A DNA stretch of 58,497 nt from Flavobacterium sp. Root935 (GCF_001429295.1 NZ_LMJL01000011.1:80021-138517), one strand, 5' to 3'; shown: positions 35,197 to 43,201, counted from the stretch's first letter. A program made the numbers and translations. Notes: a model not told the origin generated them from the sequence alone.

Positions 35197-37050
35197 TTAA
35201 AATTTTAAGGTTAAATACACATTGAAATTGCGACCTGGCATTGGTCTGTTTTCTAGGCTTTCATAGTCTTTATTTAAAAGATTTAAAACCTGAAAACCTA
35301 TTTTAAAAGAATCTAAAAATTTAAGATCATAATCGATTCCGATATTTGAAATTAAATAATCGTTTATAATTTCATCCTTACTATTATCGGCGGTTGTATA
35401 AACAAAACCATTGTAAAGAATTTGATAGTAAGCGCTTACTTTATTTCTTGAGTAGGAAACTGCTCCAGTTGCTTTATTAAAAGGAACAAAAAAGATTTGG
35501 TTTTTGGTTTTTTCATCTTGAGATATGGTATAAGCATACGTTGCATTTACTGCAAAATTGTTTTTACCATAATTTTTTCTCCAGCTTAATAAAGTTTCAG
35601 TTCCATAACTGTTGACTTTATCCTGGTTTTGCGGTGTCCAAATACCACCAGTTCCAGGCACCCATTGCAGCATGTCTTTTATTTTTATATAATAAAAATT
35701 CTGCGTCCAAGTGAAATTTTTAAATGTAAACACATTGCCAATTTCTCCCTGATAAGAGTTTTCTGGTTTCAAGTTCGGATTTCCTCCAGTTTCCCAATAC
35801 AAGTCGTTGTAAGTTGGAATTCTGAAATTTCTAGAAATATTCAACTTTAAATTGTACCAATCATTGAATTTATAAGAAGAGCCTAAATTGAATAAAAGCG
35901 GTGATTTGTAATTATTGGTAAATTCTTTTCTAACACCAATTTCATTTTTCCAGTTATCGCCGATATCTTGCCTTAACAACAAAGAAGCCGAACTGATTTC
36001 GCGAACATGACTTCCAAAACTAGTTCCATAACCATTTGTTCTGCTGTAATCTATAATTCCGTTGACCTGAGTAGATTTAAATAAAGTATAATCTAAATCT
36101 AACTTTGTAATCAAATTTTCGGTTTTTCCGTACGTAAAATTATTAGCGCTATTATCAGCAAAGTATTGATAATTTTCAAAAATATATGCTGTCTTAAAAT
36201 TGGTTTTCAGCTTTCCAAAATTTCCATCGTATTCAAGCAGGTTTCTGTTGAAACCATTTACGTACTTGCTTTTGGTTTCTGTTTCTACAATTAAAGATGT
36301 ATTTCTGTCTGTATTTGAAGTTTGACTATACAGCCTTAAAATATGGTTTTCGTTTATTTTGTACCCAACATTTGCATTCAAAGTAATAATATCATACTGC
36401 CCGTTTTGGTTCCAGCGCTGTTCGCCTCTCCAAGTATAGCGATTCAAATACTTATAATCGTTTGTGGAGCTGTTTTTTGAAAAACCAATCTGTGTGCTCC
36501 ATTTTTTATTTGAAATAGATGTTTTGTAATTAATACCAATAGTATTAAAACTGCCGTAATCTAATCTTAAGTTATTTTCAAAACGATTTAAAAAAGATAA
36601 GTCATTATTTAAATGAACGGTTCCTCCAATTGCGCCGCTTCCATAAATTACACTTCCACCGCCAGCCTTAACACTGACTGAATTATAATCTGAACTGGAA
36701 ATAGTATTAAAATCGGTGCTTCCATTCATTTGAGAATTAATATTTATTCCGTTCCAAATTACTGCTGTTTGGGAAGAAGTCGTTCCTCTAAAAGAAACAG
36801 TCGAAAGCATTCCGCGACCATATTCTTTAAAATATAAAGTAGAATTAAAATTCAGCAAATCAGTTAACAATGCCTCATTTTTATTAATAATGGAATCATT
36901 AAGTTTTAAAACAGATTGCGATGCTGAGTATTTTTTTAAGTTTTTGTCTGAAACAAAAACTTCTTTCAAACTGGTAATAGAATCGCTCTGCGCCAAAGTA
37001 ATCTGGCACAACAATAATAAACAAAAAGCTAACCTTAGTTTTATAGTCAT
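35197..37050 (-). CDS. btuB: TonB-dependent corrinoid receptor (BtuB-like)
   Basis: The 617-residue receptor has a signal peptide ending TLAQ, a TonB-box region (ITSLKEVFVSDKNL), a plug (about 45-155; FKEYGRGMLSTVSFRGTTSSQTAVIWNGI, VKAGGGSVIYGSGAIGGTVHLNND) and a barrel ending FNVYLTLKF. At about 600 residues without an N-terminal Ig domain it has BtuB size. A cobalamin riboswitch ends 44 bases before its ATG, so its ligand is almost certainly a corrinoid. The propeller lipoprotein follows immediately. Confidence 0.92.
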   Translation of the reverse strand: MTIKLRLAFCLLLLCQITLAQSDSITSLKEVFVSDKNLKKYSASQSVLKLNDSIINKNEALLTDLLNFNSTLYFKEYGRGMLSTVSFRGTTSSQTAVIWNGININSQMNGSTDFNTISSSDYNSVSVKAGGGSVIYGSGAIGGTVHLNNDLSFLNRFENNLRLDYGSFNTIGINYKTSISNKKWSTQIGFSKNSSTNDYKYLNRYTWRGEQRWNQNGQYDIITLNANVGYKINENHILRLYSQTSNTDRNTSLIVETETKSKYVNGFNRNLLEYDGNFGKLKTNFKTAYIFENYQYFADNSANNFTYGKTENLITKLDLDYTLFKSTQVNGIIDYSRTNGYGTSFGSHVREISSASLLLRQDIGDNWKNEIGVRKEFTNNYKSPLLFNLGSSYKFNDWYNLKLNISRNFRIPTYNDLYWETGGNPNLKPENSYQGEIGNVFTFKNFTWTQNFYYIKIKDMLQWVPGTGGIWTPQNQDKVNSYGTETLLSWRKNYGKNNFAVNATYAYTISQDEKTKNQIFFVPFNKATGAVSYSRNKVSAYYQILYNGFVYTTADNSKDEIINDYLISNIGIDYDLKFLDSFKIGFQVLNLLNKDYESLENRPMPGRNFNVYLTLKF

Positions 37051-37087
37051 AATTTCTACACTCTTTTTCCCGAGAGCTCGATATTGT

Positions 37088-37266
37088 TACAAAGGCAGGT
37101 CTCCTGGCTTGCGTCTTGTTGTTTACCTTCCCATTCGCCATGGGCGAGCAGTGGTTTTGTAGTTTACAACAAGCATTCGTTTAAGAACTCAGCTTACAGT
37201 TGCGGGTACAGCTCAAGAAATTACTTGATTCCCTTTTAATGTGTTTTATAAAAACACAACCTTAAT
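37088..37266 (-). promoter_or_regulatory. Cobalamin riboswitch
   Basis: The minus strand carries the full set of conserved cobalamin-aptamer elements in order: GGGAATC (about 37227-37233), GAGCTGTACCCGCAACTGTA (37194-37213), CCACTG and GGGAAGG in the core, and the B12 box AAGCCAGGAGACCTGCC (37094-37110). Binding of adenosylcobalamin or another corrinoid should shut down btuB and the propeller gene. The exact expression platform lies in the 44 bases before the ATG (CGAGCTCTCG can form a small stem) but is not certain. Confidence 0.95.
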
Positions 37267-37272
37267 TGGCTG

Positions 37273-37305
37273 CAAAGATAAAGTTAAAAATATTGAATAT
37301 TCAAA
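37273..37305 (-). promoter_or_regulatory. Promoter of the riboswitch-btuB transcript
   Basis: On the minus strand TATCTTTG (37273-37280) is an exact -7 match and TTTG lies at 37302-37305, a 21-base spacer. Transcription would start near 37266, just before the aptamer. Confidence 0.6.
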
Positions 37306-37349
37306 ATTTGTTTAGCTTTTCGAAGCAAAATGTAAAACATTACAGAAAA

Positions 37350-37880
37350 TTAGAGCTTTATTCTGATAACTTGTCCGAAATTTACTTTATTTTTAAAAGC
37401 TTCTATCAAGGGAGTTTCTGTCTGATGACATAAAATACTTCTGATGACTCCTGCATGAGAAACAATAATTATAGGATTTTCTAGCAGTGAAATTTCATTT
37501 AAAAAGTCACCAACTCTTTCATGTAACTCTACAAACGATTCGCCATTTGAAACTTTGATATTTACAAAATCTTCCATCCACGGATTGAGTTGTTCGGGCG
37601 GAATTTCATCCCAGCTTTTCAATTCCCAATCTCCAAAATTCATTTCCTTTAGACGATTATCTTCCTGATATGAAATTGTATTTACATTCTCTTGAATATG
37701 TTTAGCAAGAATTGAACAACGTTTTAATGGACTTGAAAAAATCATTGCTTTTGAAGGTAATTCTGAAATAATTTTACCAAATATTTCATCAAAGGGTTCT
37801 GCAATATTTACATCAGAGTGTCCGTAACAGATTCCTTTTTCGCAGATAGTTTCGGTATGACGGACTAAATAAATTTCCAT
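37350..37880 (-). CDS. cobC: Alpha-ribazole phosphatase (histidine phosphatase family)
   Basis: The protein (176 residues from ATG 37880) has the phosphoglycerate-mutase-like catalytic motif YLVRHTET (R7, H8) and the second histidine in VSHAGVIRS. It should remove the 5' phosphate from alpha-ribazole phosphate or adenosylcobalamin phosphate in the last step of lower-ligand assembly. The assignment rests on the 16-base overlap with cobS. The upstream TTG at 37940 would add residues encoded inside cobS and is rejected. Confidence 0.88.
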   Translation of the reverse strand: MEIYLVRHTETICEKGICYGHSDVNIAEPFDEIFGKIISELPSKAMIFSSPLKRCSILAKHIQENVNTISYQEDNRLKEMNFGDWELKSWDEIPPEQLNPWMEDFVNIKVSNGESFVELHERVGDFLNEISLLENPIIIVSHAGVIRSILCHQTETPLIEAFKNKVNFGQVIRIKL

Positions 37881-38650
37881 AAAAATAAAATGCTTAAATA
37901 AAATACAACTTCGCAGACTTGCTGGGTTGCGCCTAAACAATCACCTGTATAACCGCCAATCCACTTTTGGAAGTAACGGGCTAAAAAATATCTAGTTATA
38001 GAAACAGGAATTACAGCTAAAATCAATTTATAATCAAAAAAAGAAAATACAATTAACGGAATTAAACCAAAAAAGCATGAGCCAAAAACTTCTTTCCAAG
38101 TATATTGTTTTGCAATTGGTTTACTTTTGCTAGAAGCATCTTCGCGAGAATATTCGTGAGTAAAAATGATACTTATTGCGGCTAAACGGCTTAGTGAATG
38201 AGCAGAAATAAATAAAAGGAAAATTAGTAAAATGTTATTTGTGAAAAGTAAAATGGATTCTGCAAGCAGTTTGAATTTTAATAAAAAAAGTAAAACTAAT
38301 CCGATTGCTCCGTAAGCGCCAATGGCACTGTCTTTCATAATCATTAGGATTTTTTCTTTGGTCCAGCCGCCGCCAAATCCGTCACAGACATCTGCAAATC
38401 CGTCTTCGTGAAAAGCGCCGGTTGTTAAAACAGAAGCAATAATTGCAAAAATTACAGCAGTTTCTGTAGAAAGAAAAAGCGAAAAAAGATAGAAAGCCAG
38501 AAATGAAATTGTTCCAACAATCCAGCCAATAAAAGGGAAATATCGTGTGGCTTTATTTAAATAATCAGGATGATGAGTTATGTTTTTTGGACAAGGAATT
38601 CTGGTGTAAAACATTAAACAGGTGAAGAAAATATGTAGTTCTTTTTTCAT
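37865..38650 (-). CDS. cobS: Adenosylcobinamide-GDP ribazoletransferase (cobalamin synthase)
   Basis: The 261-residue polytopic inner-membrane enzyme joins adenosylcobinamide-GDP with alpha-ribazole phosphate. Signature segments are FYTRIPCP, RYFPFIGWIVG, TGAFHEDGFADVCDGFGGGWTKEKILMIMKDSAIGAYG (metal-binding DGxxDxxDG) and GYTGDCLGATQQVCEV. It overlaps cobC by 16 bases. An inverted-repeat element separates it from the upstream bluB-cobT fusion. Confidence 0.94.
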   Translation of the reverse strand: MKKELHIFFTCLMFYTRIPCPKNITHHPDYLNKATRYFPFIGWIVGTISFLAFYLFSLFLSTETAVIFAIIASVLTTGAFHEDGFADVCDGFGGGWTKEKILMIMKDSAIGAYGAIGLVLLFLLKFKLLAESILLFTNNILLIFLLFISAHSLSRLAAISIIFTHEYSREDASSKSKPIAKQYTWKEVFGSCFFGLIPLIVFSFFDYKLILAVIPVSITRYFLARYFQKWIGGYTGDCLGATQQVCEVVFYLSILFLWKFI

Positions 38651-38674
38651 TTAGATTGGGTTTTCATTTAGTAT

Positions 38675-38774
38675 GTCATTTCGACGAAGGAGAAATCTCC
38701 GCAAGTAATTCCGTTCTAAAAGAGGCTCAACTTTGTGGACTTTCTAATGGAGATTTCTCCTTCGTCGAAATGAC
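38675..38774. repeat. Perfect 26-bp inverted repeat element inside the cob locus
   Basis: The arms 38675-38700 and 38749-38774 are exact reverse complements (beginning GTCATTTCGACGAAGG and ending CCTTCGTCGAAATGAC), with a 48-base centre. The 100-base unit sits alone in the 180-base gap between bluB-cobT and cobS. A decayed relative lies at 25188-25231. It has the size and symmetry of a REP/MITE-like element and could also act as a hairpin terminator or processing site. Confidence 0.85.
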
Positions 38775-38830
38775 AAAAGTGAGAATAAATCATAATGAAA
38801 CATAATTATTTGTAGAAAATAGAGTAATTA

Positions 38831-40510
38831 CTATTTCCTACTTATGCCAGCACTTTCAAAACTAGCCATTTCATTCAAAAAAGCCTCAGCCGATTTTAAA
38901 ATAGGAAAAGCAATCGCACAGCCCGTTCCTTCACCTAAACGTAAATCAAGATTTAAGATAGGTTTGACATCTAAATATTCTAGCAATTTAGAATGTGCTT
39001 TTTCTGCAGAGCAATGACAGAAAACTGCATTTTGCTTTATATTCGGATTGATTTTATAAGCGATTAAAAAAGCTGTGGTACAAATAAAACCATCAACTAA
39101 AATCAGCATTTTATTTTCAAAGGCAGCCAGCATTCCGCCAGCCATTTGTATGATTTCAAAACCGCCAAAATAAGAAAGCTGTGAAATTAAATCGGCTTGA
39201 CTGGAATAATTTTCGAGTGCTTTTTTTAGAATATTTTGTTTCAGAATTAATTTTTCATTTTCAACTCCAGTTCCTTTTCCAACGCATTCTTCAATAGGAA
39301 AATCAGTTAAAAGGCTAATTAAAACAGAAGCTGTAGAAGTATTTCCTATTCCCATTTCTCCAAATCCAATGCAGTTAGAACCTGTTTTAGCAATTCTTTC
39401 AATAATATCTTTTCCTTTATCAAAGCACAATTGAACTTCGGTTTCGCTCATTGCAGGAATATGCAGAAATGATTGAGTGCCTTTGGCAATTTTTGCATCA
39501 ATTAAATTTGCATTTGTTGGGAAATCATAATTTACACCAGCATCAACAATTGATAATTCAATATTATTTTGTTTGCAGAAAACATTAATTGCGGCGCCTC
39601 CTTCAAGGAAATTAGTTACCATTTGTCGCGTAACATCTTGCGGATAATCGCTTACGCCATGATTAGCGATTCCGTGATCTGCAGCAAAAACAACAATATT
39701 TGGTTTTTCAATTTTAGGATTTAAAGTTTCAAAAACACTTGCCATTTGAAAAGCCAAGGTTTCTAATGTTCCTAAGGAACCAACCGGTTTTGTTTTTGAA
39801 TCTATTTTTTCTTGCAGCAGTTTGTTGAAATCGGGTTTAGTTTCGATTTCATTTTGAGATTTTTCTTCAAAATCAGAAATGTTTATTTGATGAATTTCTT
39901 TGATTTCAGCGCAGATCGGAGCTTCTGATTTTTGTTTCCAATGCAATTGCTGCAGCATTGGCTGGTTATTATAGTTCGTTGCTGGCTTTCCAATACAGAA
40001 ATATCCGAGCGGTTCTATATTCTCAGGTAAATCAAGGATTTTTTTAAACTGATAATAATTCAGAATCGAAACCCAGCCCATTCCGTAACCTTGTTCAGTC
40101 AGAGAGAGCCAAATATTCTGAGCCGCACAAACCGAACTAAATTTCACAGCTTCATTACTCCCAATAGTCCCAATAGTGAATTGGTTTAAAACCGAACGAT
40201 CATAAGCAATAATAAGCCCGATTGGCGCTTCTTCAATTGCTTCTAATTTGAGCGATCGGTAGAGTTCTTTTTGTTCGGGATTGTCGGTAAGTTCCTCGGC
40301 TTTTTTGTTGTAATCTAAAAATAGTTTTTTAATTGAAGTCTTTACTTCATCCGATTTAATAATATAATATCTCGTAGCATCAGTCAAACCAACAGACGGC
40401 GCCCAATGTCCAGCCTGTAAAGCTTTTTGAATTACTTCATCAGGAACTTCATCAGTTGTAAAATGTCGGGTGTCGCGGCGTGATTTTAATATATCTTCTA
40501 GATTGCTCAT
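38831..40510 (-). CDS. cobT: BluB-CobT fusion: dimethylbenzimidazole synthase / phosphoribosyltransferase
   Basis: The 559-residue chain joins two enzymes. Residues 1 to about 205 are BluB, the FMN-dependent nitroreductase-fold enzyme that makes 5,6-dimethylbenzimidazole from FMNH2 with oxygen (SRRDTRHFTTDEVP, ALQAGHWAPSVGLTDATRYY, GMGWVSILN). From about 225 to the end it is CobT, which makes alpha-ribazole phosphate (KTKPVGSLGTLETLA, VFAADHGIANHGVSDYP, GFGEMGIGNTSTASVL, and LGEGTGCAIAF with the likely catalytic glutamate). ATG 40510 (MSNLEDILKSRRD) is chosen; the extra 17 residues from 40561 would be read from a repeat. Confidence 0.93.
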   Translation of the reverse strand: MSNLEDILKSRRDTRHFTTDEVPDEVIQKALQAGHWAPSVGLTDATRYYIIKSDEVKTSIKKLFLDYNKKAEELTDNPEQKELYRSLKLEAIEEAPIGLIIAYDRSVLNQFTIGTIGSNEAVKFSSVCAAQNIWLSLTEQGYGMGWVSILNYYQFKKILDLPENIEPLGYFCIGKPATNYNNQPMLQQLHWKQKSEAPICAEIKEIHQINISDFEEKSQNEIETKPDFNKLLQEKIDSKTKPVGSLGTLETLAFQMASVFETLNPKIEKPNIVVFAADHGIANHGVSDYPQDVTRQMVTNFLEGGAAINVFCKQNNIELSIVDAGVNYDFPTNANLIDAKIAKGTQSFLHIPAMSETEVQLCFDKGKDIIERIAKTGSNCIGFGEMGIGNTSTASVLISLLTDFPIEECVGKGTGVENEKLILKQNILKKALENYSSQADLISQLSYFGGFEIIQMAGGMLAAFENKMLILVDGFICTTAFLIAYKINPNIKQNAVFCHCSAEKAHSKLLEYLDVKPILNLDLRLGEGTGCAIAFPILKSAEAFLNEMASFESAGISRK

Positions 40511-40657
40511 TTTAAATTCCAATTTTAAATTCCAAATTCCAAATTCGAAAATGGATAACATTCTAGTAAAGATAAAGCATAGCTTTGTAATTTTGATTTT
40601 AAAATTTTGAATTCTCTTCCTAAGTTTTGGAATTTGGAATTTAAATTTTGGAATTTT
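40511..40657. repeat. AATTCCAAATT-family inverted repeat region
   Basis: The segment 40513-40545 contains TTAAATTCCAAATTCCAAA and 40628-40657 the reverse sense (TTTTGGAATTTGGAATTTAA). Together they form an imperfect long inverted repeat. It overlaps the spurious N-terminal extension of bluB-cobT and the 3' end of cobU. Related text is at 25096-25114. Confidence 0.6.
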
Positions 40658-41165
40658 CCCCTTTTATCTTAACCGGAATTCCCGAAACCATCAAAACTAC
40701 TTCATCTGCATTTGAAGCTAGAAACTGATTCATCCAGCCTTGCAATTCGGTAAATTTTCGTCCGATTTCTGTACTAGCATGAACGCCCATTCCAATTTCG
40801 TTAGTTACAATAATTAAATTAGTATCTTTTTGACTGGCAATTGAGAGGAATTCTTTTTTAGCTTCTTCGAGACTTAGATCGACATTATTTTTATGATCGA
40901 CAAAAAAGTTAGTCAGCCAAAGAGTTACGCAGTCAATTAAAGCTGTTTTACCAGAAGAATCAATTTCGCTTAAAAATTTTTCTTTTTCAATATTGGTCCA
41001 GCGCTCGTCTCTTTCCTGCTGATGGCGGTCTATGCGATTTTGAAAATCATCGTCCCATTTTCGAGCAGTTGCTACATATATAGGAGAGTTAGAAAGTTCC
41101 AAAGCAAGTTTCTGAGCATAACTGCTTTTGCCAGAACGCTCACCGCCGGTAATTAGGTAAATCAT
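40641..41165 (-). CDS. cobU: Adenosylcobinamide kinase / adenosylcobinamide-phosphate guanylyltransferase
   Basis: The 174-residue bifunctional enzyme phosphorylates adenosylcobinamide and then transfers GMP to it. The P-loop is GGERSGKS (7-14), the guanylylated histidine lies in RIDRHQQERDERW, and TLWLTNFF and VTNEIGMGVH are family blocks. It supplies CobS with its activated corrinoid. Its C-terminal codons (KIKGENSKI) run into repeat sequence, so the last residues may not be original. Confidence 0.94.
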   Translation of the reverse strand: MIYLITGGERSGKSSYAQKLALELSNSPIYVATARKWDDDFQNRIDRHQQERDERWTNIEKEKFLSEIDSSGKTALIDCVTLWLTNFFVDHKNNVDLSLEEAKKEFLSIASQKDTNLIIVTNEIGMGVHASTEIGRKFTELQGWMNQFLASNADEVVLMVSGIPVKIKGENSKI

Positions 41166-41194
41166 CTTAATGGTTGATTGTTAATTATTAATGG

Positions 41195-41572
41195 TTAATT
41201 AGGAAGAAGTTTACTTTTGCTTAATTGGTTTTTTGATGTTTTAATGATGCTGGTTATTAATTTTAAAATTGAAACAGCATCATTGTTGATGTTTTCAAAT
41301 TCTTTTTGATTTAAATAATCAGTTGCTTTTAATAATTCCAGCCAATAAATAACCTCATTTGCTTCTTTTTGCGCAATAGCAAATTTATGAATAAAATCAC
41401 TTTTACTTTCGGCATGTTCTGCTTCTCGAATCATTGCGCCAATACTTGTTCCTGATCTAAGAAGTTGTTTGGAAAGTATAAATTCTTTTTTATCATTGCT
41501 GAGATACTGATATATTTTGACAATTCTGATTGCAAATTCAAAACTTTTATTTTTTACGATGTTGTTTTTCAT
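41195..41572 (-). CDS. Four-helix-bundle protein (23S rRNA intervening-sequence type)
   Basis: The protein (125 residues from ATG 41572) has the four-helix-bundle (S23/IVP) pattern: SFEFAIRIVKIYQYLS, LSKQLLRSGTSIGAMIREAEHAESKSDFIHKFAIAQKEANEVIYWLELL. Such proteins were first noted inside intervening sequences of 23S rRNA genes, and are scattered as lone genes in Bacteroidetes. Related members bind RNA or partner with diversity-generating retroelements; no DGR is seen here. It interrupts the B12 gene order and is flanked by TTAATTATTAATGGTTAATT-like repeats on both sides. Confidence 0.85.
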   Translation of the reverse strand: MKNNIVKNKSFEFAIRIVKIYQYLSNDKKEFILSKQLLRSGTSIGAMIREAEHAESKSDFIHKFAIAQKEANEVIYWLELLKATDYLNQKEFENINNDAVSILKLITSIIKTSKNQLSKSKLLPN

Positions 41573-41602
41573 AATTAACAACTAACAATTTATAATTAAC
41601 AA

Positions 41603-41965
41603 TTAATACGGGCAATGTCTGCAGTCATTTCCGCAGCAGGTTCCTCGTTTAAGATGAAACCAAGTTTTAAAAACCATATTACCATCTTCGATGTAATAGT
41701 CAATACCTTCGATTAATTTTTCTGTTTTGGGCAAAGATATGGCTTTATTTTTCGGAGCATTGTGAGGAGTAATAGTTTCGATGTAGGCCTCTATTTTGTC
41801 TTCGCAGGCTTCTTTGAAGCAGACAGGGCAAAGACAATCTCCGCCTTCAGAGAGATTGAAGATTGGCGGGTAATCATTACACCAGCATTTGTTTTCTATA
41901 GATATATCTCCACAGCTGAATTCAGATTCACAGCTTGAGCAAATTTTCATTTTTGTGGTATTCAT
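41603..41965 (-). CDS. Cysteine-rich CWC + DUF5522 protein
   Basis: The protein (120 residues) has 13 cysteines. The N-terminal half is a CWC-type zinc-ribbon-like module (KICSSCESEFSCG, NKCWCNDYPP, CLCPVCFKEAC). The C-terminal half ends with the DUF5522 pattern (GIDYYIEDGNMVFKTWFHLKRG, then TCCGNDCRHCPY). It should bind one or more metals. It lies at the head of the cob gene run, with a -7-like element on its side of the divergent promoter. Its role in corrinoid metabolism is unknown. ATG 41965 is used; ATG 41950 is also possible. Confidence 0.82.
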   Translation of the reverse strand: MNTTKMKICSSCESEFSCGDISIENKCWCNDYPPIFNLSEGGDCLCPVCFKEACEDKIEAYIETITPHNAPKNKAISLPKTEKLIEGIDYYIEDGNMVFKTWFHLKRGTCCGNDCRHCPY

Positions 41966-41999
41966 GTTGTAAAGATACAATTGTTTAAATTTGTAAGAA

Positions 42000-42038
42000 T
42001 AAAGGTAAACAAAAAAAATATAAAATACTTTACCTTTG
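42000..42038. promoter_or_regulatory. Divergent promoter region with 9-bp inverted repeat
   Basis: TACCTTTG (42031-42038, plus) and TACCTTTA (42000-42007, minus) are back-to-back -7 elements for the ABC importer and the cob-side genes. They create a perfect AAAGGTAAA...TTTACCTTT inverted repeat (42001-42009 and 42029-42037) with a 19-base AT-rich centre. No TTTG -33 is visible for either. There is no cobalamin riboswitch in this gap. Confidence 0.5.
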
Positions 42039-42058
42039 TTTCATCCAAAACATAAAAC

Positions 42059-43201
42059 ATGAGACATTTATTACCTAAAATGATTTTTGCGGCTTCTTTT
42101 TTTATTCTTATCGGATGTAAGAAGAATGAGAAAGCTGAAATTGTAAAAGCTGAAAATGCAAAAAACAGTATCGAATATGCAACAGGACTTTCTATCGTAA
42201 AATATGAGGATTATTCGGTTGTAACTGTCTCAAATCCATGGCCAAATGCCAATAAAGATTTCAAATATATTTTAAAAGAAAAAGATGCAAAGGTTCCAGA
42301 CAGCCTTCAAACTTATACTACAGTCCAGGTTCCGTTAAACTCTGTCGTTGTGACTTCAACAACTAATATTCCGTTTTTAGAAATGCTTGAAGTGGAAAGT
42401 AAATTGGTCGGATTTCCGCATACCGATTATATTTCATCAGAAAAAACGAGAGCATTAATTGACAAAGGTTCCGTAAAAAACGTTGGACAGAATGAAAAAC
42501 TGAACATTGAACAGTTAATCGAATTATCTCCAGATTTGATTGTAACTTTTGGAGTTGATAATAATAATCCGATGCTGGATAATCTGAAAAAAAGCGGTTT
42601 AAAAGTTTTGATTCAAGGTGATTGGATGGAACAATCCCCACTTGGAAAAGCAGAATGGATCAAGCTTTACGGTGCTTTATTTGGTAAAGAAGATCAAGCC
42701 AAGGAACTTTTTGATAAAATTGTAGAGAGTTATAATCAGGCTAAAAAATTAGTAGCAGACAAGCCAGCTACTTCAAAAGTTTTGTACGGTTCAATGTACG
42801 AAGATGTTTGGTATGTTGCCAAAGGAAACAGCTGGGTTGCGCAATTTATGCAAGATGCGAAATCCAATTATTTGTGGGCAGATTTAAAAGGAACTGGAAG
42901 CGAAGGTTTATCTTTTGAAAAAGTTTTAGACAAAGCCAAAACGGCCAACATTTGGATTGCTTCGGGTTCATTTAAAAATCTGGAAGAATTACAAAAAGCA
43001 AATCCGCATTACGGAGAATTCGACGCTTTTAAAAATAAAAGCGTTTATAATTTTGAAGGAAAATTGGGAGCAACTGGCGGCACCGTTTATTACGAATTGG
43101 CACCAAGCCGACCTGATTTAGTTTTAAAAGATTATATCAAAATTTTCCATCCCGATTTATTGGCTAGCTACGAATTTACTTTTGCATCAAAACTGAATTA
43201 A
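42059..43201 (+). CDS. Periplasmic corrinoid/siderophore-binding lipoprotein (BtuF-like)
   Basis: The 380-residue protein has a lipoprotein signal ending LIGC (Cys20) and the two-lobed helical-backbone binding fold of BtuF/FepB (VVVTSTTNIPFLEMLEVESKLVGFPHTDYISS, LNIEQLIELSPDLIVTFGVDN, NAKNSWVAQFMQDAKSNYLWADLKGTGSEGLSFEKVL). It delivers ligand to the permease encoded next, with 1 base between the genes. B12 is favoured as ligand by the locus; iron-siderophores remain possible because the family is shared. Confidence 0.85.
   Translation: MRHLLPKMIFAASFFILIGCKKNEKAEIVKAENAKNSIEYATGLSIVKYEDYSVVTVSNPWPNANKDFKYILKEKDAKVPDSLQTYTTVQVPLNSVVVTSTTNIPFLEMLEVESKLVGFPHTDYISSEKTRALIDKGSVKNVGQNEKLNIEQLIELSPDLIVTFGVDNNNPMLDNLKKSGLKVLIQGDWMEQSPLGKAEWIKLYGALFGKEDQAKELFDKIVESYNQAKKLVADKPATSKVLYGSMYEDVWYVAKGNSWVAQFMQDAKSNYLWADLKGTGSEGLSFEKVLDKAKTANIWIASGSFKNLEELQKANPHYGEFDAFKNKSVYNFEGKLGATGGTVYYELAPSRPDLVLKDYIKIFHPDLLASYEFTFASKLN

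Noticed and set aside
40511..40561. N-terminal extension of bluB-cobT from the ATG at 40561
   Set aside because: The 17 extra residues (MLSIFEFGIWNLKLEFK) are translated from an AATTCCAAATT-type repeat; MSNLEDILKSRRD at 40510 matches BluB starts.
41195..41572. Diversity-generating retroelement suggested by the four-helix-bundle gene
   Set aside because: There is no reverse transcriptase, template repeat or variable target gene near; the protein is a stand-alone IVP-type member.
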